Of a stretch of DNA of 64,000 bases, positions 35,101-45,021 are shown one piece after another. The stretch is from positions 186,001 through 250,000 of the forward strand of contig NW_026705578.1 in NCBI RefSeq assembly GCF_029867415.1, in the 5' to 3' direction. The notes below the pieces were generated by a model, which worked only from the letters and a program-made list of their open reading frames with translations, was not told the origin of the DNA and did not search any database. The stretch's first letter is position 1. Each line of letters starts with the position of its first letter. Source of the stretch: Vicia villosa. Its lineage: Eukaryota > Streptophyta > Magnoliopsida > Fabales > Fabaceae. A program made the translations under genes and the position numbers.

Positions 35101-35957
35101 CCACCATCTAAGTTTGCTTTTGAGAAGTCTCAACTTCTCCTTCAACACAAAATCTCCTCGCCCGTGAACTTCCATTCCTTCTCTACAAAGCCAATAAATC
35201 CCTTATTTTGAAACCATTTATTATTAAATTTGAATGGCTTCGGTCCCCAATCCTTCTTATCCACTATAATCCAAATAGGACAATGATCGGATATGTCCCT
35301 TTCTCCAATATGTTGCCCTACTACTCCCCACCAATTCACAATATTGCTAGACACCAAGAAGCGATCTATACGACTTTTCGATCTACCGTCGCTACTAAAA
35401 CAGTTATATTTCTTACCTTTGCAAGGCACATCCTCCAGCCCTGTATCATTAATGAATCCGGAAAATTCTTCCCATTCCGCGTGATTACCCACCGCAGTCC
35501 TACCTTTCCTTTCCCCTCCATTTTTAACAGCATTTAAGTCTCCTCCTATCAGCCATTCTCCATCATTAAATCTATCTTTTATGTCCAACAGTTTTTTCCA
35601 AAGATCACGTTTAAGGGAAAGACTACAGGGGGAATAAACATTACAAATATAGAACAGTTTGTCCATCCATATAGCTTTAACACCTAAAAAACCAGCACCC
35701 CTAAAACTGCAGACAACGTTCAATTTCCTAGCATTCCACAGAATGATTAGGCCACCAGACATACCTTCTGAGTCGGGAGCAGAGTATTCAATATCATCCG
35801 CGCGCCAGAAACTTTTTGCTGTTGAGTCAGAGCAAGATTTCAATTTTGTTTCCTAAAGGAGAAACACGTCCGCCTTCCCATTGATAATAATATGATGAAT
35901 CCTTCTTCTCTTGACATAGCTGCAACCCTCTCTAATGTTGAGAGACCCGATAATCAT
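32150..35957 (-). pseudogene. LINE ORF2: endonuclease, reverse transcriptase, zf-RVT
   Basis: The ORF starts MIIGSLNIREG at 35957. Domains in order are AP-type endonuclease (VYSPCS, GDLNAV near 35540, SRIDRFLVS, ISDHCPI) and reverse transcriptase ([47 protein letters not shown]). The catalytic box is written FTDDTLLVG (33900-33926), where most plant L1s have YADD, and it sits at a frame break. The C-terminal zf-RVT region (32790-32470) has W..PMKIKSFGWR. The protein is broken by an early TAG (LL-stop-ETKL, near 35856) and by several frameshifts between about 35140 and 32400, so it is inactive. In life this protein nicks target DNA and primes cDNA synthesis from the nick. Confidence 0.9.
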
Positions 35958-36079
35958 TGATACCGTTTCTCTTGCACCTTCGAACCTTCCTTAGCATACT
36001 GACTGTTGACTTTCGCTTCATCAACATACTCTGGCCTCGAATCTACCACCCCCAATTTGCTGACACACTTCCGAAGCTT

Positions 36080-37450
36080 CTAACCTCCTCCTCCTTGGCG
36101 AAGCGAATCGACTATTCTTCTGTTGCATCTAAGAATATCCGTCTCTTCCGAATGTTCCCCTAGAAACTTCATTGAAAAGCTCCTGGGAGAGCCATTACTC
36201 AAAGAAAATTGAGAAATTGGGTCAGAGAAAGAGGGCAAGATTCCTCTATTGGGCTCAATTCGTATATCACAAGAAGCCCCACAAAAACCTTCCTTTTTTC
36301 TAGACCTAGATTTGTGTTTCTTTCGTGGCCCAGCAAAGTGGGCTAACTTTTTGAAACGCAGCTTCTTTCTGTTTTTCTTCCTATCCACGCGTCCGCTAGG
36401 TGTCCACTTGTTATTGGGCCCACCTGTTAAAGCGTAATTCGGAACAAAAGAACCTAAACACGCTGACTCTCCCCCTTTTTCCTCAAAAAAGCTCTTGTCC
36501 TTTTCGCTTGTACCTTTTTCCAACTTCTGTGATCTGAAACATCCGATATTCTTAGCTTGTTTCACTGTGTAATCAAAAGTTTTATGAGTCTCGATGAGTT
36601 CTGCCTGCCTCGAAAGAGTCGTAACCTGATCAAGGTTACTTGTTCCTGCCACTTTGATTTTACCCTTTCTCTTTCCAGCCGCCCTATTGTCCTCTTTGTT
36701 AAAAACCTTTGTGGAAGAACCATCGGATAAAGCTGTTTCAGTTTTGAAAAAATCATCCTCCTCCTCTGATTCACCTCTAAAACCTAACCCAAAATCCTCC
36801 GAGCTAGATTCTTCCGACTCGTTATACTTGGCATCAGTGGTTGTTCTGGCTAAGCATAACGGGCCCCAAGAATCCTCTCTAAACGTCAGGCTAAACACCT
36901 CACCGTCAACCTCCACCATCAGACTTTCTACTAACTTGAATGTTGTCGGCACCCTCACCATAACTCTAGCTATGTCCAAACATGTTATATTTGCAGTGTT
37001 TTCGTCTAGGCAAATAAAAGAGCCAAAAGAATTTGCCAAGGAAACGAAGAACTCCGAGTTCCAAGAATGGCAGGGAACCCTTTATATGTGTAACCATAAC
37101 ACTCTCTCCGAATCAACATCAGAAGCGATCCATGATCTAACCTCTTTGAACCACTGTTTCCACCAAATGTTGCCCTCACCGATCAGCTTGTTGATATAAC
37201 CTTCTTCCATTTCCTCCAACAAGCACAGGTTGGCTCCCAACGGAGTGGCCTTAATGGAAAAAACGCCTTCCACCTCAAAGTGAGTTTGAATATTATATGT
37301 TGAGCCTGGAATCTGAACGACGCCCACGAAAGCCTTATTCAATCTGGCCTTGTCTTCCTCCTTTGATTCGAAACTCAGCAAAGGAACCGCGACAACCACA
37401 AAAGCTTCCTTTTCCAACGAAACAACATCAGCAAAAGAATGAATCCCAGA
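36080..37450 (-). pseudogene. LINE ORF1 (DUF4283-type RNA-binding protein), fragment
   Basis: The frame enters from the truncated 5' end (SGIHSFADVV, then AFVVVAVPLLSFE). It carries the plant L1 ORF1 signature: PLGANLCLLEE, WFKEVRSW, a frame break near 37060, then ANSFGSFICLDENTANITCLD. A long Ser/Lys/Glu-rich tail follows. The protein binds LINE RNA in the ribonucleoprotein. At least one frameshift and the missing N-terminus make this copy defective. Confidence 0.82.
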
Positions 37451-37459
37451 ACTCTTTTA

Positions 37460-37860
37460 AATTATTTTTGGGATATTGCACAAGAAATTTATGACTCTAT
37501 CAAGCATAAAACGTTGGAGAATATTTGATGTAGCAGTGGTTAGTGCATTGTTTTTAAATATTTTTCAAATAGGTTCCAAATTATTTTTTGAAAATTATAA
37601 TTAATATAATTATGCCACGTCATGACACATTATCCTTACAAAATTAATATAGACGGAACAAAGATGGAGAGGCAAGTAAGAGTAAAAAGATATGTATTCC
37701 CTTCAATAATGTTGTCCTAAAAAAAAGAAAAAAAAAGAACCAAACATTCAGTTTAAAAATAGGAGATCAAAATTAAAAAATTAAAACAAATAAAAATAGG
37801 GAAATATTGCATTTAAATCAAATAAATCGATGTTTGAAATATAGCTAGTTTTACCTATTT
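37460..37860. repeat. Host block, copy 3, right part
   Basis: GGGATATTGCACAAGAAATT through TTTGAAATATAGCTAGTT repeats 8190-8600 of copy 1. It marks the far side of the LINE insertion. Confidence 0.88.
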
Positions 37861-37950
37861 AAATATAATCTTTGGTTTAATCAAAAGGATGGAGATGTCA
37901 CTACTTCCAACTTTTTTTTCTCTTATTTTTAACGGTAAATAATAATATAT

Positions 37951-38212
37951 TAAAAATGGTGAAAAATCACCGGAGTCTATTAGACAAGAATATCAAGAAG
38001 AGAAAGTCTAGAATGTAGGTTGATTAGACTTTTCTTCTTTGAATTAAATTAAAGAAATTTTTCTTTTGAAAAATTTGAGTTAAAAAATGGTGAATAATCA
38101 CCGGAGTCTATTATTAGATAAGAATGTGAAGAAGAGAAGGTCTAGAATGTGGGTTGAATAGACTTTTCTCCTTTAAATTAAATTCAAAGAGATTTTTCTT
38201 TTGTAAAATTAA
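37951..38212. repeat. 130-bp tandem duplication
   Basis: Units start at 37951 and 38081 (TAAAAAATGGTGAA...ATCACCGGAGTCTATTA). They differ at several sites and carry a GGTGA/TCACC dyad. The duplication lies between the host block and the truncated Ogre LTR. Confidence 0.85.
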
Positions 38213-38329
38213 AGTTAAAAGTGTGGAAACAAAAATTTAAAAGAGAAGAAAAAATACAGCGGATGAATTCAATAGCTATATATTTTATTATCAGTATTAA
38301 GAGATGATTATATCAATATATTCTAAGTT

Positions 38330-40648
38330 ACCTGCGGTACCATCTCTTTGTTGCAGAAATTAAGCTACCTTGGTGACTCAAACAAGAGACAAAAGCTTTG
38401 GATAATGATCTTGCACCATTTCTGTTTAATTTAATTTTAAAGGTAATAAAATTAAATTAAAAAAGAAATAAAAATGTTATGGGCCCAACGTTGGTCGTGG
38501 AAGCCCTTTAACATTAGTGGGAACATGTTTGGATCATGAAAACTTGGCCTCTTTTGGAAAAAAAATTATTTTGATCAATGCTAGTTTCATGCATTTTCCC
38601 AAAAAATAGCCAACTTCAACAAGGCATATCTCCCTCAATTTTGATCATATGAAGGAGTTCTGGTACTTTTTAGAAACCTCAAGATGTCCTCTACAAGCTA
38701 CTTTGGAAACTTTTTTGCATTTGGAGAAGTTATCTTGATGTTATGGCCTTTGACAAAAAACCACTTTTTGTTGACTTTGAAAATGACCTGTAATGTCCTG
38801 GCTCATATTTTCCAAATGGTAAATCCAATGACCATGGGATCAATTGCATTTGAAAGATAACTGAATTTCCTTCAAAACAAGCTTTGGTTGGAATTTTTTG
38901 AATGAACGGGGAGAGAGTTATGGCCGGTCAAAGTTCAGTTGACTTTTTAGGAGAAAACCCTAATTTTGAAACTTAGGGTTTTGTTGATTTCTGATCTTTT
39001 CTTGATGAATTATGATCAACCGTTAATCAAATGATGAATCTTTTGACAAAATATGGATGTTGACAAAAAATTTCATTTTGGACTGTCTGTTGACTTTTCG
39101 GTCAAACTGGTCGTCTGTTGACTGTTTGAGCTGCTGATTGGGCGTCTGAGCGAATTGAAGTTTGAAGAATTGTCTGGTGGTACTTTGAGACATATGGAGG
39201 TCCATGAAATCCATTTTAGGTCTCAAAAAAACTTGTTCTCCTGAAAAAAAACAAAAACCCTAGTTAGGGACTGTTTGAGTAGAAGACAGTTAAGCGTACC
39301 TGATTTTTGTGCAGTGTTGAGTCTCTGCTGATCATGTGATTATTAGAAGACTTCTAGAACAAAAATCTTGGAATTTTGAAATGCAAAAGATTGATTTGAA
39401 TGGTGATACAAAACACGGAGAATCGTGCTGTCAGCGGGTTTGACTGTTAACTGGCTGTCCGGGCATTAACGTAACAGTTAAAGTGAAAATTCAACAGTTA
39501 AAGTTAATTTTTCTTTTTGTTTTTTGTTGTGTTAATGGTGAAAATTTATTTACCTGAGCTGTTAGAAAAACACAAACATAATAAATAAATAGAATATACT
39601 GTACGCGAACGAAATTACCGATAATAACCTTGAAAAATATTTAATGCACAGAAAAATAAAGATTTAACTAGCAGAAAACACACATAATATTATCTTAATA
39701 ATTAAACGACGGTACGACAGATAGTACGACATTTAACACTGACACTACAAATATTACATAATATAATGAACAGTACGACAAATAAAATAAACGGTACTTT
39801 ATTTGAAAGCGAAAGATACGACAAACTTTAAAAATGACGATTAAAAACCCATGCTATAAATAACAACATATAGATGAACGGGAGTGTAAGCAACCCAAGT
39901 CCGCATTTTTCAGGACTATGCAGACAGAAAAAGGACATGATCACTACCAAAACAGTGATGACCATAAGAAAAAACGTATCCATCCACTTTGCCATTTTTG
40001 CCGGGGAAGAAGAGAAAATAATTATGAGGTAGAAGTTTGAGAAATGAGTGAAATTTGATGTGATCATTTATGAAAAAAATGAGAGGTATTTATAGAGTGA
40101 AAAGAAGGATAGAGACGTTGGGGAATGAAGTGATACCGTACAAAAAAGGAAAATTTGAGTGGTAGTAGGATTTGAAAGAAAGTGTATGGTAGGGTTTGAA
40201 AAGAGAGATGTATGGAATAAAGTTAGGATTTGATTTGAAAGAAAGAGATTTGAAAAGAAAGGAAAAGATTTGAAAACAATAGTATAGTACAAAAATTAGT
40301 GGGAAACAAAAACTAATAATAATTTACTTGTTACTAGTACAGTCTGAATCCCCGGACTCTGCGCCTGCAAAATTTAATTCTGTACCAATTGCGTCAGTAC
40401 TATTTATCTGCAAATAAATCTCAAATAAATAGCGTGTGTGAAGTGATAAACAGTACTTGGCGTTTGTGTAAGAATAAATTCAACAGCGAACCAAAATATC
40501 GTATAAGAAATATTCTAAAAACCGAGTATTCGTAAAATCAGGATATTTATGAAATAAAATCCAAGATTATATGAAACTCCCAATTTTTAGATAGAAGTCT
40601 GTTGCCTTCTTTTTGGAAAAAGATGCGGGCAAATTTTGGGGTATAACA
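38330..40648 (-). mobile_element. Ogre 3' LTR, truncated
   Basis: Matches the first 2.3 kb (U3, R) of the 5' LTR from TGTTATACCCC at 40648 down to ACCATCTCTTTG near 38338, where similarity stops abruptly. The remaining LTR and the expected target duplication are absent. TATAAATA on the minus strand is at 40087-40094. Confidence 0.9.
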
Positions 40649-40664
40649 GTTGCCCCTATTCAAT
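40649..40664 (-). other. Ogre polypurine tract
   Basis: The minus strand reads GAATAGGGGCAAC then TGTTATACC, the usual Ogre tract directly before the 3' LTR. Confidence 0.8.
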
Positions 40665-40933
40665 CTTCTTAAACCTGAAGAGACCGATTGGAATCTGAAG
40701 GTAGAAGATGATTGAATATTTAGATGCCCTGAAAATTTGCACTTACCTCCACCGGAAGTGATGTTGGAAATTGCTTTGAATGCTGTCTGAGAAATGTTGT
40801 TGGCAGATCAAAACATTACCTGAGAGGGGCTTTCAGATGCCATCTGGCGAATGTATTGATGGTTTGTTCATCAGAATGAATCCTTTGATTATATCTTGAT
40901 GAAGGATTTGAAAACCTCTGCGTTGATCGTCAC

Positions 40934-41265
40934 GGAACCGTCCGAGGTTACCGCTTTAAACCTTGGAGGCTGATCATTACGGAACTGTCCAAAGTTTTTC
41001 CGCTTTAGATTTTGAATGTTTGATCGTCGTGGAACCGTCTGAGGTATCCGCTTTAGATCTTTGAAGGTTGATCGTTGTGGAACCGTCTGAGGTATCTGCT
41101 TTAGATCTTGAAGATTGACTGCTTTAAGGAACCGTCCGAGGCATCGACTTAGATCTGAAGGTAGATCATTTTAAGGAACCGTCCAAGGTATCGACTTAGA
41201 TCTGAAGGTAGATCATTAAGGAACCGTCCAAGGTATCGACTTAGATCTGCGTTGCTTGTTTTGAG
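40934..41265. repeat. Minisatellite of seven about 48-bp units in the Ogre 3' UTR
   Basis: GGAACCGTCCGAGG-like units start at 40934, 40981, 41031, 41079, 41128, 41175 and 41220 (intervals 45-50 bp). Each is followed by TCGACTTAGATCT or CGCTTTAGATCT. Tandem repeats in the 3' UTR are a known trait of Ogre/Tat elements in legumes. Confidence 0.92.
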
Positions 41266-42324
41266 TTGATAGGTGGTTCAGATAGAGAGATTTCTTCAGA
41301 ATGAATCTTTGGTTTGATTATATCTGAGAGGAATGTTTGTCTGAATAGAATCCAGGAGAGTACTGCATGTGATTGAGAATAGCTTGCTGAGTATATTCGT
41401 CTACCTGAAAAACCAAGTTAGTGACATGTAATGTCATGATGCATGTAATGTATATGTTAAGATTCTTAATCTAAATGAGAACCGTGCATGTTATGTATGC
41501 GTTTGTCATGAAACATTATATGCTATGTATGAATATGTGTATGATGTATGATGTATGGACATGACTTATGAAGTTTAGAGCGTATCAAACTTCTGGTTGG
41601 GAAAATAAATCCATGCTTGCTATTTTGGAAATGAAGGCATTGTGATTGTTGATGATCTTTGCTATCTTGTTCGAGTACACTCAGCTTGGGAACTTCCTTA
41701 CCGACCAGGGTGTTCTGTTGAGGGATCTTTGACTACCGCTCGAGGATGAAGGTAATTTGAAAGTTCTGATTTTGATGCACCTTGAATGGGAATGAGAAAG
41801 ATGTGTAATCCTCCAATGCACTATTTGATTAAACCTTGGTGTGGAGGATCACACCTTCTGGGGATAGTGATCTTGAACAGCCCTGCTGGGGAATAAGGTT
41901 TCTCGAATCACTTTATTGGAGAGAAAAATCTCATTGATGATTCTGCTAAGAAACGTATCTCTGTTGGGGAACTTTTCTTCTGATGCTGATTTCAGGATGA
42001 TGTCCAGATGATTGGGACATTACCTGAATGCTATTCCTGTTTTTCTTATAAACATCAATCATATTCAAATGCATATGTTCATTCAAAATTATCATTGGGA
42101 CGTTTATGCGTTCAAAACAGAAAAAGTGAAAACATTGATTTTGAGCATGAACTGTATTGATTTTGAAAGAGAGCCGTAATAGGCGGATTAGTACAAGGAG
42201 ACAAAAATCCTAGTAGTAGGAAGTTGTCATAAAACTTTGAAAAGTACCTATAAAGGGAAATAACTATGTGAAAACAATCCAGTCAAGTTTCAATTCTGCT
42301 ATTGCCAATCTGTCTTCGAGTATC

Positions 42325-43572
42325 TGTTAGGGACCAAATAGTACTAATTTTCATATATTGTTTTTGGTCCCTTTAACCACTTTTTACTTAATAATCACAC
42401 TTTTATTCATACAATTTAATAATTTTGCAATTTTGTTCATTTTAGTTCATTTGAATTGTTATTTCACATGTTTGTTAGTTTTGTAGCGTTTTTAAAAGGT
42501 TTGAAGATCATGGAAGCGAAGAGGAATTACTTGAAGACTTGGAATAGCAAAAGAAGTGTTGATGAGGCCAGTTTGCCCCGCAAGTATCCTTTGCGCCGCC
42601 AACTGATAGATGCTGAACAAGTCCAGTTTTGAATTGCAACTGATGTGGCAAAAGATTCACTGTTTGCCCCGCAAACATTGTTTGCCCCGCAAACACTGCG
42701 CTGCAGAATTTTATCTTTTACTTTGTTGCCACTTGTCATGAGAGATGGGCTTATCTTTTGAATAGGAAAAGTTAGTACGAATTAGGGGTTATTTAGGGAG
42801 ATAAAAAAGGGGAATTAGAACATCATATTCTATTGTGAACCAAACATTGAGGCTAGGGTTTGGAGTGAGAAAAAGAACAACTTTGTGAGAGATTGATGTT
42901 CTTGGCTTCTTCTTCATTATTCTTGCTGTCAACCATGGTGATGAGTAGCTAAATCCCTTTTTGACAAGATTGGAGGTAGTAACTATTCTTGTTAACTATG
43001 TATTTTCTCTAGCACTTTTGTATGAACTTCATTAGTATTGAAATGGATGAATGTTGTTGCTTTATCTTTTATATTTAGATTTGATTTATGATTGAGAAAT
43101 ATATTTCAAGTCTTGGTCTACAACATTTTATCAAGTAGTGAATAAATGCTAGAGATAGATTTATTTGCCACTTTTCTATTTGTATCAAACAATCAAGATT
43201 AATATATTGATAGTTAGAGTGAGAGATCATCTAAAGATTAATATGTTAACTTTCACAACTTTGTTTAGACATAAACATTGTTGGGAGGATACTAGAACAT
43301 TGTCATTGCTATTGAAGTTATACTTTTGTTGTTAAAGTCACATAGAAGATAGGAATAGTGAAACCAAAACCAATCTTGTCATTCTTTTATTATTGAAACA
43401 AGTTTTAGTTTATTGTCTTATAATTATCTTGATTAGAAAAATAGCGATTCAAAACAAAACAACTTTGTTACCTTTCAAACTTAAAATAATAGTAACTATA
43501 GAACGGCGGTAATATCACCCAATCTCTGTGGATACGATTTAAAAATATTTGCCTTGAATTTACTATTCAACA
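42325..43572 (+). mobile_element. Solo LTR nested in the Ogre 3' UTR
   Basis: 1,248 bp, TGTTAGGGACC...TATTCAACA, flanked by perfect GTATC duplications (42320-42324 and 43573-43577). The CTCTGTGGATACGA block near the 3' end gives the plus orientation. A TATA-like GATAAAAAAG lies near 42800. There is no coding sequence. The family is not identified. Confidence 0.93.
42571..42694. repeat. 18-bp-spaced GTTTGCCCCGCAAAC dyads
   Basis: 15-mers start at 42571, 42589, 42662 and 42680, so both pairs have 18-bp spacing. The second pair is two perfect copies (6-bp arms, CCC centre). The first pair is diverged (CTTTGCGCCGCCAAC). They lie about 105-230 bp upstream of the TATA-like site. Confidence 0.9.
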
Positions 43573-43692
43573 GTATCTCATCCCTCACTTGTGGGAAGAA
43601 AATGATTGGACTGATTAGTGCCTTTGATGTGTTGAACCTTGAAGGTGAGTGGGTAGCCAAACGGGACATAGTCGTACGCTTTATTCCCTAAC

Positions 43693-43845
43693 TTTTGCCT
43701 AGGCTGCCTTTTCAGGTTTTCAGCCTACCGGGATAATTATTTATTTAGTCTCTAATTTTTGCCTGGATCGCCCTTTCAGGTTTTCAATCCACCGAGACGC
43801 TCATTTTTTGCCTAAGTCGCCCTTTCAGGTTTCCAACTTAGCGAG
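43693..43845 (-). repeat. Three tandem hairpins with covarying stems after the integrase
   Basis: Units share TTTTGCCT and a loop CGCCCTTTCAGGTTTTCA but have different stems: TAGGCTG/CAGCCTA (43700-43706, 43721-43727), TGGAT/ATCCA (43764-43768, 43787-43791) and CTAAGT/ACTTAG (43812-43817, 43836-43841). They lie in the Ogre 3' UTR about 140 bp beyond the integrase end. The loops are nearly constant. Confidence 0.88.
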
Positions 43846-43984
43846 CTTTTCTTTAAGCGAAGTACTTTTTAACTATGTCCGCATTTACAGGGTGTGGGAA
43901 ATCCTCGCCATCCATAGTGGTAAGCAACATGGCTCCGCCGGAGAATACTTTCTTGATTACAAATGGCCCCTCATAAGTGGGAGT

Positions 43985-44956
43985 CTACTTGCCCCTGGGG
44001 TCGCCCTGTGGTAAGATGATGCGTTTTACAATCAAATCACCGGTTTGATATGCCTGACTTTTGACTTTCTTGTTGAAGGCTTTGATCATACGTTTCTGGT
44101 ACAACTGACCATGACAAATAGCCGCAAGCCTCTTCTCATTAATCAAGTTTATCTGGTCCAACCGAGTCTGAATCCAATCGTCTTCATCTATATCGGCTTC
44201 TTTCATAATCCTTAGGGAAGGAATCTGAATTTCAATTGGAAGAACTGCCTCCATACCATAGACTAAGGAGAACGGAGTTGCCCCTGTTGAAGTACGCGTT
44301 GATGTGCGATAACCATGAAGAGGAAAAGGTAACATCTCATGCCAGTCTTTGTAGGTTACAGTCATTTTCTGTATGATCTTTTTGATGTTCTTGTTGGCAG
44401 CTTCTACCGCGCCATTCATCTTTGGCCGATATGGAGATGAATTATGATGTTTAATCTTGAACTGCATGCAGAGTTCAGTAATCATCTTGTTGTTTAAATT
44501 TGTGCCATTGTATGTGATGATCCTTTCAGGGATGCCATACCGACAAATGAGATTGTGCTTGATAAACCGGGCCACCACATTCTTGGTGACAGAAGCAAAC
44601 GAGGCTGCCTCTACCCATTTGGTGAAGTAATCAATAGCGACCAGGATAAAACGATGTCCTTTGGAAGCAGTAGGCTTGATTTCTCCAATCATATCGATTT
44701 CCCACATTGCTAAAGGCCAAGGAGCCGTCAGAATGTTTAATGGGACTGGAGGTACATGTACTTTGTCGCCATATATCTGGTATTTGTGACAAGTTCTGGA
44801 GTGATGATGGCAGTCTGTCTCCATGGTAGACCAATAATAACCTGCTCTCAGAATCTTTTTAGCCATTGTATGTCCACTTGAATGAGTACCAAAGGCACCA
44901 TCGTGTATGTCTTCCATAATCTGTTCCGCTTTCTTCTTGTTCACACAACGAAGCAA
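43985..44956 (-). pseudogene. Ogre integrase with two key residues lost
   Basis: About 320 residues, continuous with the RNase H region after a frame break near 45020-45060. The zinc domain H18...H25...C56 is followed by HKY where the family has HKC, so the last zinc ligand is Tyr59. The catalytic core has D88 (WEIDMIG) and E185 (NGAVEAANK). The middle aspartate of the DDE triad is replaced: IITYNGTN (Tyr149) instead of IITDNGTN. The C-terminal part has GATPFSLVYGMEAVLP, typical of gypsy integrases. The enzyme normally inserts element cDNA into the genome. This copy should be catalytically dead. Confidence 0.9.
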
Positions 44957-45021
44957 AGTCGAGTCATGGTTGAGTTTGTACAGGATTCCATTACTCAGAA
45001 AGAATTTGGCAGCAAATCTTC

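Larger units (their letters stand above)
32126..37450 (-). mobile_element. L1-type LINE, 5'-truncated and decayed
   Basis: Poly-A tail seen as 12 T at 32126-32137. On the minus strand ORF1 (37450-36080) is followed by ORF2 (35957 to about 32150) with endonuclease, reverse transcriptase and zf-RVT domains. The 5' end falls inside ORF1. Possible decayed target duplication: ACTCTTTCTCA (32115-32125) and ACTCTTTTAAA (37451-37461). It is inserted in host block copy 3, whose sequence resumes at about 37460. Confidence 0.88.

Noticed and set aside
32115..37461. A confident target-site duplication for the LINE
   Set aside because: ACTCTTTCTCA and ACTCTTTTAAA share only the first seven bases, and copy 1 does not contain the site, so the duplication is only a candidate.
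42508..42739. Short ORFs with CGANxxCGAN-like repeats
   Set aside because: Translations of the GTTTGCCCCGCAAAC dyads inside a solo LTR.
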